From positions 124,001 to 188,000 of the forward strand of contig JBMFML010000001.1 in the NCBI GenBank assembly GCA_049970695.1: DNA of 64,000 bases, given 5' to 3'. Source of the DNA: UBA285 sp049970695. Lineage in GTDB: Archaea > Thermoproteota > Thermoprotei_A > Sulfolobales > Desulfurococcaceae. The translations under genes and the position numbers were made by a program. Below the pieces are notes generated by a model. The model saw only the letters and a list, made by a program, of their open reading frames with translations, ran no database searches and was not told the origin of the DNA. Shown one piece after another: positions 49,831 to 58,753 of the stretch. Each line of letters opens with the position of its first letter. Position 1 is the stretch's first letter.

Positions 49831-51044
49831 GCGCTCTTTATGAGCTTTGCCAGCCTCTCGATGCCCTCTACGATCTGCTCGTGGGTTGGATAGCTGAAGT
49901 TCAGTCTCATGCTGTTCTTTCCAGTTCCGTCGACGTGGAAGCTTCCACCGGGGACGTAGGCGACTTTGTACTCTTCCACGGCCTTTGGCATTAGCGCTCC
50001 AGCATCAAAGCCTTCTTTGTACACGTAGGTGAATATAAATAGCCCCCCAATGGGCTTCGAGTACCACGTGTACTCTGGGAAGAAGTCCCTCATGGCTTTC
50101 AGCATCGTGTTTCTTTTCGCCTTGTAGTGTGGGAGCGCCTTTTCAATTACCCTATCAACTACCCCCCTCTTCATGGCCTCGGCTACTATTAGCTGGTTTA
50201 GAGTGGGGCTGTGTAAGTCAAGGTATTGCTTGACTAGCTCTATTCTTCTCGCAATGTCGCGATTAGCCACTATCCAGCCTATTCTCAAGCCCGGTGCCAG
50301 TATCTTGCTCACGGTACTCAAGTATATTACTCTGTCCTCCTGATCTAGGCTCTTAATGGTCGTCTTGTCTACGTTTTCTTCGAAGACGAGGTAGCTGTAG
50401 GGATCATCCTCGACAACTAGCAAATCGTACTTTGACGCTATTTCTAGCAAGTGCTTCTTCCTATCAGAGCTCATTGATACTCCCGCGGGATTTTGAGCTA
50501 TTGGTATAGTGTAAATGAACTTTATTCTACTCCTTTCCTCGTCAGGCATGCTCCTCAGCTTCTCCTCTAGGATGTGCGTCTTCATTCCTTCATCATCTAG
50601 CGGTATTCCAAGAAGCCTTGCTCCAGCATTCTTGAATGCACCTATTGCCGCTAAGTACGATGGGTTCTCCGTTATGACGATGTCACCTGGATTTATGAAA
50701 GTCCTTGCGATCAGGTCCAGGGCTGATTGACTACCCGTCGTTATGACCATGCCTTCTGGGTCGCATTTTATACCCTTCTTCAGCGATATGTACTTGCAAA
50801 TTTCTTCTCTAGCACTCAACACGCCCTTTGTTTCGCTGTACTGTAAAGCTACATCACCATATACTTCAATGACTTCTTTGGCTATTTCGGAGAGCTCTTT
50901 TTTGGGGAAGAGAGTAGGGTCTGGTATTCCACCTGCAAAGCTTATGACGTCTTTTTTCCTGCTGATAATTGCGAGCAGCTCTCTTACTTCTGATGCCTTA
51001 ATCTGCCTGGCCAAGTTACTATAATACTTAGTGTAATCAATCAC
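49827..51044 (-). CDS. 2-aminoadipate-type/PLP-dependent aminotransferase
   Basis: A 405-residue fold-type I aminotransferase of the LysN/KAT/MocR-related group. FAGGIPDPTLFP is the N-terminal substrate motif, TTGSQSALDLIAR the cofactor phosphate loop, EDDPYSYLVF the pyridine aspartate, STVSKILAPGLRIGW the PLP lysine, and MRLNFSYP the carboxylate arginine. Possible roles are lysine, aromatic or branched-chain amino-acid metabolism. The frame opens at 51128, but that crosses the TATA box at 51078; GTG 51044 with GGGG before it is preferred. Confidence 0.9.
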   Translation of the reverse strand: MIDYTKYYSNLARQIKASEVRELLAIISRKKDVISFAGGIPDPTLFPKKELSEIAKEVIEVYGDVALQYSETKGVLSAREEICKYISLKKGIKCDPEGMVITTGSQSALDLIARTFINPGDIVITENPSYLAAIGAFKNAGARLLGIPLDDEGMKTHILEEKLRSMPDEERSRIKFIYTIPIAQNPAGVSMSSDRKKHLLEIASKYDLLVVEDDPYSYLVFEENVDKTTIKSLDQEDRVIYLSTVSKILAPGLRIGWIVANRDIARRIELVKQYLDLHSPTLNQLIVAEAMKRGVVDRVIEKALPHYKAKRNTMLKAMRDFFPEYTWYSKPIGGLFIFTYVYKEGFDAGALMPKAVEEYKVAYVPGGSFHVDGTGKNSMRLNFSYPTHEQIVEGIERLAKLIKSA

Positions 51045-51077
51045 GGGATCCCCACGTGCACGTATGAGTATGTAGGG

Positions 51078-51083
51078 TATATA
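51078..51083. promoter_or_regulatory. Palindromic TATA box serving divergent genes
   Basis: TATATA centred at 51080, about 37 bases from GTG 51044 (minus) and 29 bases from ATG 51109 (plus). A single symmetric box can account for both promoters and rejects both upstream frame extensions. Confidence 0.55.
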
Positions 51084-51108
51084 AGTGTTTATACTGGTTG
51101 AGGAGCGC

Positions 51109-52686
51109 ATGGAAATCAATACCTTCATAAAGAGCGTTTCGAGAGTCTCTGCTAGAGTGGCTTACGTCTACCCGAGCACATATAGAGCTATGATTTCAAG
51201 CCTAGCCCCCGACATAGTCTACGTGCTGCTCAACTCCATGGAGGAAGTCTTTGTCGAGAGATTTGCTTGCACGAGGCTCTACGGTCCCGAGGAGTTACCG
51301 AGAAGCCTGGAGACCAAAAGCCCGCTCAAAGACTTCAAATTGATCTTGACCACACTACACTACGAGCCAGACATTGTTAACCTGGCTAGACTACTCCTTG
51401 CGGGTGGACTAAGTGTATTGAGTAGAGATCGCGAAGAGCACGTCGTAATAGCTGGTGGGCCTGCCTGCATGGAAAACCCCGTGCCATACAGTGACGTGGT
51501 CGATGCCTGCGTTATTGGCGAGGCGGAGGCCACGTTACCAGAAGTCATCAGCCTATGGATGAGCTATGGGGATAAAAAGAAGAGGTTTCTCGAGGAATTA
51601 GCAAGACTAGACTACGTATACATCGCCGGTTACGACAAAGAAAAAGTGGTGAAGAGGCACGTTAGCGATCTTGACACCTCTTTCTACCCAATTAGGCAGG
51701 TCGAGAATACCGAGGTAGAGCCCGTTTATGGGCGCGGGTTTAAACTCGAGGTTTCAAGGGGCTGCCCATTTTGGTGCTCATTTTGTATCGAAACCCGCGT
51801 TTTCCAGCCTTATCGAGAGAGGTCTCCAGGGGTTCTTGCAAAGCTCGTTGAAGAAGGCATGAAATACAGTATTGGGGGTAAGCGTGTCGTGCTTTACGCC
51901 CTTGCATTTCCCGTTAGCCGAGACAACGCGAAGCTGCTGGAGTACTTGAGCAGCGAGGGCTATAGAGCCTCAATACCCTCGCTAAGGGCAACTCCTTTGC
52001 TTGAAAAATACGCGGAAGTCATCAAGCAGCTCGGTCAGAGAACACTCACTATAGCCCCCGAGTCTTTTTCACCAACAATTCAGCGAGCGCTCTTTAAGTA
52101 CGTGGGTGTTCTCGATTACCTAAACCAGTTACTAGAAAGGCTGCTTCAAGTAGGCTTCGACTTGAAGCTCTACTTAATTTATGGCTTCAAGGGATTGGAG
52201 TCAGTTGACGACATTAAGCTGAATGCCTCTTATATAAAGAAGCTTGTTGAGTTGGCAAAGAAGTACAAGAGGAGAGTAAGTGTGTCGCTAAACCCGCTCA
52301 TTCCCAAGCCGCACACGATTTTCCAGTGGATTGGAATGATGGGGGTGGAAGAGCTCGCCGCAGTTCTCAGGGAGTACAGGAACTTGCTAAGGGGGGTTGC
52401 GGAGTACAGATTGCTGGACATAGATTGGGCTGTTGTGCAGGCGCAGCTGGCCTTATCCACGAAACCGCTGGGAGGTTTCATTAAGAAGTGGGCCGAATAT
52501 GGTGGTAGCTTAGCTGGCTGGAGGAGGGCTGTTAGGGAGCTCGGTGTAGACTACAAGTACGTATTTACTGGGTACAAGAGCGATGAAGAGCTCCCATGGA
52601 GCAGCATTGACCTAGGTGGGGAGGTGGAAAAAGTCACGGCTTCGCAGTACCACACTTACAAGAAGGTCACTTCTGCGAGGACTTGA
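51109..52686 (+). CDS. Radical SAM protein with N-terminal cobalamin-binding-like domain
   Basis: A 525-residue protein. Residues 1-190 look like a B12-binding-type Rossmann domain (AYVYPSTYRAMISSLAP, HVVIAGGPACMENPVPYSDVVDACVIGEAEATLPEV). The radical SAM core follows, with LEVSRGCPFWCSFCIETR as the C-x3-C-x2-C [4Fe-4S] motif. Such proteins carry out methylations or methylthiolations. The frame extends to GTG 51085 inside the TATA region; ATG 51109 with GAGGAG before it is favoured. It overlaps the DUF35 gene end by 20 bases. Confidence 0.87.
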   Translation: MEINTFIKSVSRVSARVAYVYPSTYRAMISSLAPDIVYVLLNSMEEVFVERFACTRLYGPEELPRSLETKSPLKDFKLILTTLHYEPDIVNLARLLLAGGLSVLSRDREEHVVIAGGPACMENPVPYSDVVDACVIGEAEATLPEVISLWMSYGDKKKRFLEELARLDYVYIAGYDKEKVVKRHVSDLDTSFYPIRQVENTEVEPVYGRGFKLEVSRGCPFWCSFCIETRVFQPYRERSPGVLAKLVEEGMKYSIGGKRVVLYALAFPVSRDNAKLLEYLSSEGYRASIPSLRATPLLEKYAEVIKQLGQRTLTIAPESFSPTIQRALFKYVGVLDYLNQLLERLLQVGFDLKLYLIYGFKGLESVDDIKLNASYIKKLVELAKKYKRRVSVSLNPLIPKPHTIFQWIGMMGVEELAAVLREYRNLLRGVAEYRLLDIDWAVVQAQLALSTKPLGGFIKKWAEYGGSLAGWRRAVRELGVDYKYVFTGYKSDEELPWSSIDLGGEVEKVTASQYHTYKKVTSART

Positions 52687-53095
52687 TTAAGGGTCTATAC
52701 GCTATGCCATAGTGTATTAGGCCTGCTTCCTCCTCTTCGTTTATTCTCCTCAGCACAGGTTCCATGAGCATGCCGAAAGACAACTCGCTGGGGGCAACAT
52801 CGGTGAGCGGGGCTAGCAGCTTGACTTTAGTTTCAACGGTTTCAAGAATGCCCAGTATTACGGGGCGCCTGTGCTCGAAGCCCTCCATGGCACTATATAT
52901 AACCGTCCACGTAATTAGTCTAGCTGGTTCGTTTATTAACTCCAAGTGCTCAACATCGCGAGATCCGCAGTACCTGCACAACTGCGATGGTGGATATGCC
53001 GTCCTGCCGCACTTTTTGCACTTCGTTGCAATTAACTTGTACCTGTGAAGCCTGGTTCTCCAGTAGGGTGGAATGATCAGTCTCACAAGATCCAC
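52667..53095 (-). CDS. DUF35 OB-fold and zinc-ribbon protein (HMGCS/thiolase partner)
   Basis: A 142-residue protein. The rubredoxin-like zinc ribbon has CKKCGRTAYPPSQLCRYCGS, followed by an OB-fold region with TWTVIYSAMEGFEHRRPVILGIL. Known archaeal complexes join thiolase, DUF35 and HMG-CoA synthase to channel acetoacetyl-CoA. Here it follows HMG-CoA synthase by four bases, as in many archaea. No thiolase gene is in the window. Confidence 0.9.
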   Translation of the reverse strand: MDLVRLIIPPYWRTRLHRYKLIATKCKKCGRTAYPPSQLCRYCGSRDVEHLELINEPARLITWTVIYSAMEGFEHRRPVILGILETVETKVKLLAPLTDVAPSELSFGMLMEPVLRRINEEEEAGLIHYGIAYRPLIKSSQK

Positions 53096-53099
53096 CCTG

Positions 53100-54170
53100 C
53101 TACTTAATGACGCTTATGAGTCCTCTGAACTTGGCATACGTTGCATACGAAATGTACGCTTTTCTATTTAAGTAGTCATCTACCGTGGGGGCTTTGTACT
53201 TTTTTTCTTCGACGAGGTCTGTAACTACTATGCTATAAGCGTCTGCACCTGCCCCACTGCCAAAGGGTGCTAGCAGTATCCTCTGGCCAGGCTTTGCTAT
53301 TTCGAGAACTCTAGCAAGTCCTATTAAGGCAGAGGAATTGTAGCTATTGCCAATAAAGGGCGTTACGAGGCCTGGCTTAACCTTCTCTACTGGTATATCC
53401 AGCATCCTGGCTACTCGTATGGGAAATGTGCCGTTTGGCTGGTGGAAGATGGCGTAGTCGAAGTCGCTTGGTTTAAGCCCTGTTTTCTCAAATAGGGACT
53501 TTACAGCACCCACGATGTGCTTGAAGTAAGCAGGCTCACCTGTGAACGCCTCGCCGTGTAATGGATACTTAGATCCATCTCTACGCCAGAAGTCTGGCGT
53601 GTCGGTGACGAATGTGGCGCTCGCCTCGAAATAAGCTGCAGATTTCTCCCTCCCACCTATGACGAGCGCTGTTGCAGCTGAAGACGCGGTGAACTCTAGG
53701 ACGTCGCCTGGATTTGCCTGTGCTGTGTCACTGCCTATTACGAGGGTGTACTTGACTAGGCCCGAGGCTACTGCTCCAATGCTAACTCTTATGGCTTCAC
53801 TTGCAGCCCTACACGCGAATTCCCAATCTGATGCCATGGTGTTTGGCGTTATTCCCAGGGCCTCGGCTATTATGGTTGCTGATGGTTTAACAGCGTAGGG
53901 CTTGCTCTCCGTTCCAAACCACACCGCGCCAATTTCCTTCGGGCTTATTCCTGCTCTCTTCAGAGCGTTGCGCGCTGCCTCCCAACCCATGGTAACTGCG
54001 TCTTCGTCTACGCCTGCAACACTTTTCTCGTAAACGCCTAGTTCTGCCGGCTGCTCCGGGTTGAAGCCCCACAGCTCGGCTATTTCTGATAGCTTCAGCC
54101 TCCACCTCGGTATGTAGGCACCCCAGCCCACAATGCCTGTTTTTTCTTCTGGCTGCAAGACGTACACCAA
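53100..54170 (-). CDS. Hydroxymethylglutaryl-CoA synthase
   Basis: A 356-residue archaeal-type HMG-CoA synthase (thiolase fold), making HMG-CoA from acetyl-CoA and acetoacetyl-CoA for isoprenoid synthesis. It has GWGAYIPRWRLKLSEIAELWGF near the N-terminus, the active glutamate region VGVDEDAVTMGWEAARNALKRAG, the catalytic cysteine in WEFACRAASEAIR, the active histidine in YAIFHQPNGTFP, and GSGAGADAYSI. The start is TTG 54170. It is directly upstream of the DUF35 gene. Confidence 0.92.
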   Translation of the reverse strand: MVYVLQPEEKTGIVGWGAYIPRWRLKLSEIAELWGFNPEQPAELGVYEKSVAGVDEDAVTMGWEAARNALKRAGISPKEIGAVWFGTESKPYAVKPSATIIAEALGITPNTMASDWEFACRAASEAIRVSIGAVASGLVKYTLVIGSDTAQANPGDVLEFTASSAATALVIGGREKSAAYFEASATFVTDTPDFWRRDGSKYPLHGEAFTGEPAYFKHIVGAVKSLFEKTGLKPSDFDYAIFHQPNGTFPIRVARMLDIPVEKVKPGLVTPFIGNSYNSSALIGLARVLEIAKPGQRILLAPFGSGAGADAYSIVVTDLVEEKKYKAPTVDDYLNRKAYISYATYAKFRGLISVIK

Positions 54171-54302
54171 GACTGCGCAGCTCAGAGACTATTTGATGGA
54201 GGGATGAGCAAATAAGTATGTGAGCTGGGTTGCAACGCCGAGATGTATAGTGTTAAGCACGCTTTCTCCACGCAGTACTAGTCATCACGGGCTTCTAAGG
54301 AG

Positions 54303-54387
54303 TGCGGGGGGTGGGATTTGAACCCACGCAGGCCTACGCCATCGGGTCCTAAGCCCGACCCCTTTGACCAGGCTCGGGCACCCCCGC
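54303..54387 (-). tRNA. tRNA-Leu (anticodon UAG)
   Basis: An 85-base tRNA, reading on the minus strand GCGGGGG for the acceptor, a D-arm with CCTGGTCAA, anticodon stem TCGGG/CCCGA with loop CTTAGGA (anticodon TAG), a long variable arm, and T arm GTGGGTTCAAATCCCAC. The acceptor pairs perfectly with CCCCCGC and the discriminator is A. A 3' CCA is not encoded, and no intron is seen. It begins two bases after the FAU-1 stop codon, with its own TATA box inside that gene. Confidence 0.95.
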
Positions 54388-54389
54388 GC

Positions 54390-55832
54390 CTATCCAGATT
54401 GATACTGACCAGTATAAGGGTTATAAACGCACGTCTTTGGGCTCTTCTTTACCTCTTCGAGAACGCTCATCGCGTACTCGTATAGCTCTCTCGTTAAGTA
54501 CCCTCGGCTTAGTGCCTCTTCAAGCTCTTCTACGTCGATCACCTTGACCTCGCCTGATGGATAAATAACGACGTCAACCAGCAGGTCGTGGTATTTTACA
54601 AGCCCTGGCGAGACTTCTGGGGGCGTGTTTATGTTCACGTATGTTCCAAGCCAGTTCCCGCTCCTGTAGTAGTTGTGCGTAATATACGGCTTACTAGTGT
54701 CAACCACCATGTAGTCCACGTCTCCCGGTTTCTTTTCAATGCCCAGTCCATCATACGTGCCGTGCGATTCAAAGACCCTCTTAATTACCAAGGCTATGCT
54801 TCCATTTCTCGCGGAGGCGCTTACGAGCTCGCCCGGCTTAAGCCTCAGCGACTCCCCAGTCGGCTTTAGGTGAATTATTTCCAGAGAGCCCGCTTCCAGT
54901 GCCTTCTTTGCAATGTACTCCGACAGAGACACTCTCGTGCCGGCTAGCTGGTCGCTCTTGCTCAATACGTGCTCTACTGCGTCAACTAAGTCGCTAAGGC
55001 CCATGGACTTGAGCGAGTGGTGGTTTTCAATAGTTGGAGTAACGCTTCTCCTCACTTCGTCTAGTGTTTTCTTTGCTAAACTAGTTAGGCTTAGAATGGC
55101 TATGAACTCGCCGTCGCGGAGCTTGAGTGGGGCGCTTGAGCTCTCTTCGCGCGCCTTGTTTACCAGCGACTTATATTCGCTCAATAATGCGTCTATTTCG
55201 CCGAGTATTGCGTCATCGCTCGCGTATTTAGAGCTGCTTCTGAAGTGCACTCCAAGCCCGGTGCCCATGAGTCTTGATGCTGCTATTGCCGAGAGCCTCG
55301 CTTTGGTCTTTGCGTCGCGAACATGCTCTGAGAAGGTTATCCTGGGCTCTCCATGGACGAGTGCAATGTAGTTGCCAACTACTCTGAAGTTCTTGGTAAG
55401 CATTACTCTCTCGCCCGGCTTAATGGGGGGCTTCTTGACTCCAACAACTAGCTTCTCGCCCACATTTTCTTTACATGGGTAGAGCGTGCCACTTGCCTCG
55501 CCAATATCAACAATGCACAGCTCATCGCGCTTTTCTCTAACAATACCGAGGTATACTCCGTGAAGATCAACGGGGGACTTCCAAGTGTAGACATACTTTA
55601 GCTCGCTCACGAGTACTTCAAATACCTCTCGTGACTGGCGCGGATGTCCTACTACTAATACTTCGTCCGGGTCTTCTGTAGTCTTTACCGTCACGTCGCT
55701 GGGAGATAAATCTTGCTCTATGCCAAGCCTCTCTACAATCTTCTCGCTAACATCAACTAGCGTGAACCCGTGGTTTACTAGCAGTTTCGATATAGCTGTC
55801 GCGTAAATACCCCTAACGCGCACTCTCGCCAA
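54390..55832 (-). CDS. fau-1: Probable ribonuclease FAU-1 (RNase E/G-like, AU-binding)
   Basis: A 480-residue protein of the archaeal FAU-1 family: an N-terminal S1-like RNA-binding region (SPVDLHGVYLGIVREKRDELCIVDIGEASG), a central helical part, and a C-terminal DUF402 domain with NWLGTYVNINTPPEVSPGLVKYHDLLVDVV and YPSGEVKVIDVEELEEAL. The founder binds AU-rich RNA and processes 5S pre-rRNA ends. Its last codons contain the TATA box (54421-54427) of the tRNA-Leu gene. ATG or GTG near 55832. Confidence 0.88.
   Translation of the reverse strand: MARVRVRGIYATAISKLLVNHGFTLVDVSEKIVERLGIEQDLSPSDVTVKTTEDPDEVLVVGHPRQSREVFEVLVSELKYVYTWKSPVDLHGVYLGIVREKRDELCIVDIGEASGTLYPCKENVGEKLVVGVKKPPIKPGERVMLTKNFRVVGNYIALVHGEPRITFSEHVRDAKTKARLSAIAASRLMGTGLGVHFRSSSKYASDDAILGEIDALLSEYKSLVNKAREESSSAPLKLRDGEFIAILSLTSLAKKTLDEVRRSVTPTIENHHSLKSMGLSDLVDAVEHVLSKSDQLAGTRVSLSEYIAKKALEAGSLEIIHLKPTGESLRLKPGELVSASARNGSIALVIKRVFESHGTYDGLGIEKKPGDVDYMVVDTSKPYITHNYYRSGNWLGTYVNINTPPEVSPGLVKYHDLLVDVVIYPSGEVKVIDVEELEEALSRGYLTRELYEYAMSVLEEVKKSPKTCVYNPYTGQYQSG
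54421..54427 (-). promoter_or_regulatory. TATA box of the tRNA-Leu gene inside FAU-1
   Basis: TTTATAA (minus strand), centred about 37 bases before the tRNA 5' end, lying within the FAU-1 coding region. Confidence 0.5.
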
Positions 55833-55853
55833 GAAAAAACCCTCCGCTAGGGG

Positions 55854-56123
55854 CTAGTCTTTGACTGTTTCGAGTATTGCTATGATTTGCCATATCTTGG
55901 TTCTAGCACTAAGAGGCATGTTCGGATCCTGGCTTACTTGTTCGAGTGCCCCAATAGCATTAGCAGCGCGGACTCCTGGGCTAACCCTCTCGTCTCTTAA
56001 GTAGTTTAGCGCCTCTGTCGCTGCTCTCCTGATATTCCTGGGTACCGCTGTATCATTCACGATAGAGAAAAGCATGTACATGGCACTCCTGATTTTAGCT
56101 TCGTTGTCCATTACGCGGCTCAT
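55854..56123 (-). CDS. UPF0147 family protein
   Basis: An 89-residue helical-repeat protein of the archaeal UPF0147 family of unknown function. It has the diagnostic IVNDTAVPRNIRRAATEALNYL and SPGVRAANAIGALEQVSQDPNMP segments. The start is ATG 56123, with AGGTGAT upstream; a second ATG four codons on is possible. It is 21 bases upstream of fau-1 on the same strand, so likely in one transcript. Confidence 0.9.
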   Translation of the reverse strand: MSRVMDNEAKIRSAMYMLFSIVNDTAVPRNIRRAATEALNYLRDERVSPGVRAANAIGALEQVSQDPNMPLSARTKIWQIIAILETVKD

Positions 56124-56240
56124 GATATCACCTGCTTAAGGCTTTCTACTAAGACCCCCCAAGAGATATGGAATTATGAGGTCTATAAACTGTAATACTG
56201 TCTTAGGGTACTGGGGGCTGGCCGACAAAGGTGTTTGCCT

Positions 56241-56606
56241 GTGAGCAGTAAAAGCGACCCCACGAAGATCATGGCAGAGCTGTTGAAATCGGGAGCCGTC
56301 ATGCTAGCTGAGACGTGCCCAGTTGAGGGCTGCAACCTTCCACTATTTAGGCTGAAAAGCGGCGAAGTAGTGTGCCCGGTGCACGGTCGCGTGTACATTG
56401 TTAGGACGGACGAAGAGGCCAGAGAAATATACGCGAGGGCCTACACGGAGCAGGTCCTCGAAAAACTGGAAATGCAAGCTCTGAGAAGCATTGAAGTTCT
56501 GTCTAAAAACTCTGATGTAGAACCTACCGAGTACATAAAGTGGCTTGAAGTACTTGAGCGCGTGCAGAGGCTTAAGTCGCTAATTAGATCTACAACTAGG
56601 AAGTAG
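56241..56606 (+). CDS. UPF0148 (SSSCA1-type) zinc ribbon protein
   Basis: A 121-residue protein. The N-terminal helix MAELLKSGAVMLAETCP is followed by a zinc ribbon with CPVEGC and CPVHG, matching the autoantigen p27/UPF0148 family, and then a helical tail. The function is unknown. GTG 56241 has GGTG before it; TTG 56235 is an alternative. Its 3' end overlaps the convergent thymidylate kinase gene by 27 bases. Confidence 0.85.
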   Translation: MSSKSDPTKIMAELLKSGAVMLAETCPVEGCNLPLFRLKSGEVVCPVHGRVYIVRTDEEAREIYARAYTEQVLEKLEMQALRSIEVLSKNSDVEPTEYIKWLEVLERVQRLKSLIRSTTRK

Positions 56607-57197
56607 AGGCCTCAGCTTCTCAAATACGAGGCGCTTGACATCTGCATAGACCGCGTCAATGCCTCTACTAGCGTCGACCATTACTAGTAAGCCCATTTCA
56701 ACCATCTTTAAGTAAGCCTCTCTGACCCTAACTAGAAACTCCTGGTTCTCGAATTCCGGAAACCTCGTTGAAGCCCCTCTTTTCCTCGCGAGCGCCGTAG
56801 TAGGGTCTACGTCTAGGTAAACAGCTAGGTCAGGCTTGAGAGCCCACTTGTTAACCTCGAGAACCCATTCGAAGGGGGCACCGCTTGCTGACTGATAGGC
56901 AACGCTACTATAAAAGTACCTGTCGGATATTACCACGTAACCTTGTTCCAGGGCTGGCAGTACTTTGGTCTTTATGTGTAGTAGCCTGTCGAGCGCGAAA
57001 GTCAGTGCATCTATATAAGGGTCTCTCAAACCCGAGTAGCTAGTCTTTATGAGTTTCACTACTTCAGAGTCTGTAGGCTCGTACGTGTAAAGCGCCTTGC
57101 AACCCTTTTCTTCAAGGTCTCTAATTAGCATCTTTGCAATTGTTGTTTTACCGGCGCCATCTATTCCTTCGAGTACCAGGAAAACCCCTCTACTCAC
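56580..57197 (-). CDS. tmk: Thymidylate kinase
   Basis: A 205-residue kinase that phosphorylates dTMP to dTDP. It has P-loop LVLEGIDGAGKTT (7-19), TYEPTD (dTMP contact), the DRYFYSSVAYQ LID/DRY region and DVDPTTALARKRG. It overlaps the aconitase-X small subunit gene by eight bases and is the last gene of a six-gene operon with no obvious biochemical link to isoprenoid synthesis. Confidence 0.95.
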   Translation of the reverse strand: MSRGVFLVLEGIDGAGKTTIAKMLIRDLEEKGCKALYTYEPTDSEVVKLIKTSYSGLRDPYIDALTFALDRLLHIKTKVLPALEQGYVVISDRYFYSSVAYQSASGAPFEWVLEVNKWALKPDLAVYLDVDPTTALARKRGASTRFPEFENQEFLVRVREAYLKMVEMGLLVMVDASRGIDAVYADVKRLVFEKLRPLLPSCRSN

Positions 57198-57585
57198 TAC
57201 ACTCCACCTCTAGAGTGTCGCCAACTACTTTGACATGGCAACCTGCGAAGCCCCGTAGCTTGCTGAGGTCTTCAACAGCGTAAAGAGGTATTTCGGCAAC
57301 TACGCAGCCGGCTATTAACATGGGCTCGGCTTCTTCGACAAGCATGCAAATTGGGCTTTTTCCGTTCTTCTTAAGCGCATATATAATATAAGGTGCCACG
57401 GTACTTCCCCGCGTACCTTTAAATGCTAGTACTACGTTGCTTACGCATATGTTTTCCTCTCTCAGGCAGCCACTTTCGGGATCTACTTCGCCAAAGAAGC
57501 TAACGTACCTCTCTAGCAGTAGAAGCTTGCCTTTGCAAATACCCGGCACAATCTGCTTGATTTTAACCATAGACTCCGCAGACAT
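57190..57585 (-). CDS. Phosphomevalonate dehydratase small subunit (aconitase X swivel domain)
   Basis: A 131-residue swivel-domain subunit with the diagnostic GTRGSTVAPYI loop (about 79-89), whose serine acts in catalysis. It joins the large subunit in removing water from mevalonate 5-phosphate to give trans-anhydromevalonate phosphate, the archaeal mevalonate route. It overlaps the large-subunit gene by 23 bases, fitting a two-subunit enzyme. Confidence 0.9.
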   Translation of the reverse strand: MSAESMVKIKQIVPGICKGKLLLLERYVSFFGEVDPESGCLREENICVSNVVLAFKGTRGSTVAPYIIYALKKNGKSPICMLVEEAEPMLIAGCVVAEIPLYAVEDLSKLRGFAGCHVKVVGDTLEVECSE

Positions 57586-58753
57586 ACTTTACCACCTCCT
57601 CATCACTCGCTATGCCAACTCGAGTTCTGTGAATTTTCGATAAGTAGAAGTAGGACTTGCCGCTACTGGTAATTATGTAGTCGAATTTACGGCGAGGAGT
57701 AGAAACTACGGGACACGTGCCCGCTGCGATGTCCGCTCCCAAGGCCGCGGCTTCTCTGACTAAGGCGCTATACTTTGTAGTAAATTCGCGCGGTACTGTA
57801 AGCAGCAGCTTGCCTCGCTTAACTGGTCCATATTTTCGAAGCAGCTTAACTACGTAAAGCAAGTCTTCAGGTAGCATGTGAGGACATCCAAGGTAGCCGA
57901 GAATCTCACTGCTAGTGCTCTTGGGCGGGTTGAAGATGTACTTTTCAATGTCTCCTTTCTCTACGAAGACTCTTTCTTCAATCTCGGCTTTAAAGGTGCG
58001 TGGAGGCGTTACCCCCTCGAGCGCTACAAGCGCGTGATTGCCGCTTGCAGCAGCTGCCGCGAGCATGTTCCTGAGCACGTAATCCACTTTCTTAGGTGCT
58101 CCGGTAACCAAGGGGGCTTTTCTAATGCTTTCGCCTATCCATAGCCCTAAAGCGCCGTAGTATCCTGGCCTTATTCCGGGATCTATTTTCAAGAGCACTC
58201 TTACTACTCTGTTTTCATCGAGGTGGAGGCCAGCCCTGTACGTATATCCGGTCAGGGATGCTGCAAGTGCTAGCAGTCCCCCCTCTCGGTTTGTTCGAGC
58301 TCCATAAACGGAATTAGCAATTATTACTGCGCTGCTCTCGCTCCAAGCTAGGTGTTCACCTGGGCTAGGCGGCCTGTAGTAGTATGGAACACACGTATGA
58401 ACGGGCCTAAAACCCATGCCTTCGAGTGCAGCGTCTATTAGCCTCTGTTCAGACTCGTAGGCGTTGTCTATTAAACGCGAGAAACCAGAGTAGTCTATAC
58501 ACCCGGGGTTGATAGTGGTGAAAACCCTTGCCCTGCCACCGGCTTTATAAAACTCTCCTATAAGTTCCAATCCGTGCTTGCCTATTGTGGAGAACGAAAC
58601 CCCAGCTACGTGAGCGTGCACAACCTTAATGAGGGAGTCTGCACCCATGGCTTCGCCTACTCTAACGAGTATCTCCATGGCCTTTGCAACGGCCCAGCCA
58701 TACTCGCCGCTCAGCATCTTTTCCTGCTCACGTGTTAAGTACATGAACGTCAC
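57563..58753 (-). CDS. Phosphomevalonate dehydratase large subunit (aconitase X catalytic)
   Basis: A 396-residue Fe-S subunit of the aconitase X family. It has candidate cluster cysteines in HTCVPYY, YLGCPHM and AGTCPVV, plus the NPGCIDYSG and SVYGARTNREGG segments. With the small subunit it dehydrates phosphomevalonate. The GTG at 58753 overlaps the end of the UbiD gene by four bases. Together these mark the modified archaeal mevalonate pathway, as opposed to the eukaryotic phosphomevalonate kinase branch. Confidence 0.9.
   Translation of the reverse strand: MTFMYLTREQEKMLSGEYGWAVAKAMEILVRVGEAMGADSLIKVVHAHVAGVSFSTIGKHGLELIGEFYKAGGRARVFTTINPGCIDYSGFSRLIDNAYESEQRLIDAALEGMGFRPVHTCVPYYYRPPSPGEHLAWSESSAVIIANSVYGARTNREGGLLALAASLTGYTYRAGLHLDENRVVRVLLKIDPGIRPGYYGALGLWIGESIRKAPLVTGAPKKVDYVLRNMLAAAAASGNHALVALEGVTPPRTFKAEIEERVFVEKGDIEKYIFNPPKSTSSEILGYLGCPHMLPEDLLYVVKLLRKYGPVKRGKLLLTVPREFTTKYSALVREAAALGADIAAGTCPVVSTPRRKFDYIITSSGKSYFYLSKIHRTRVGIASDEEVVKYVCGVYG

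Noticed and set aside
50565..50605. ATGATGA...CTGA on the minus strand inside the aminotransferase gene
   Set aside because: Internal distances do not fit two guides, and the region is coding in a conserved frame.
54250..54290. GTGATGA on the minus strand just downstream of tRNA-Leu, resembling a C box
   Set aside because: No CTGA D or D' box and no C' box at the expected spacing; the sequence is AT-rich spacer before HMG-CoA synthase.
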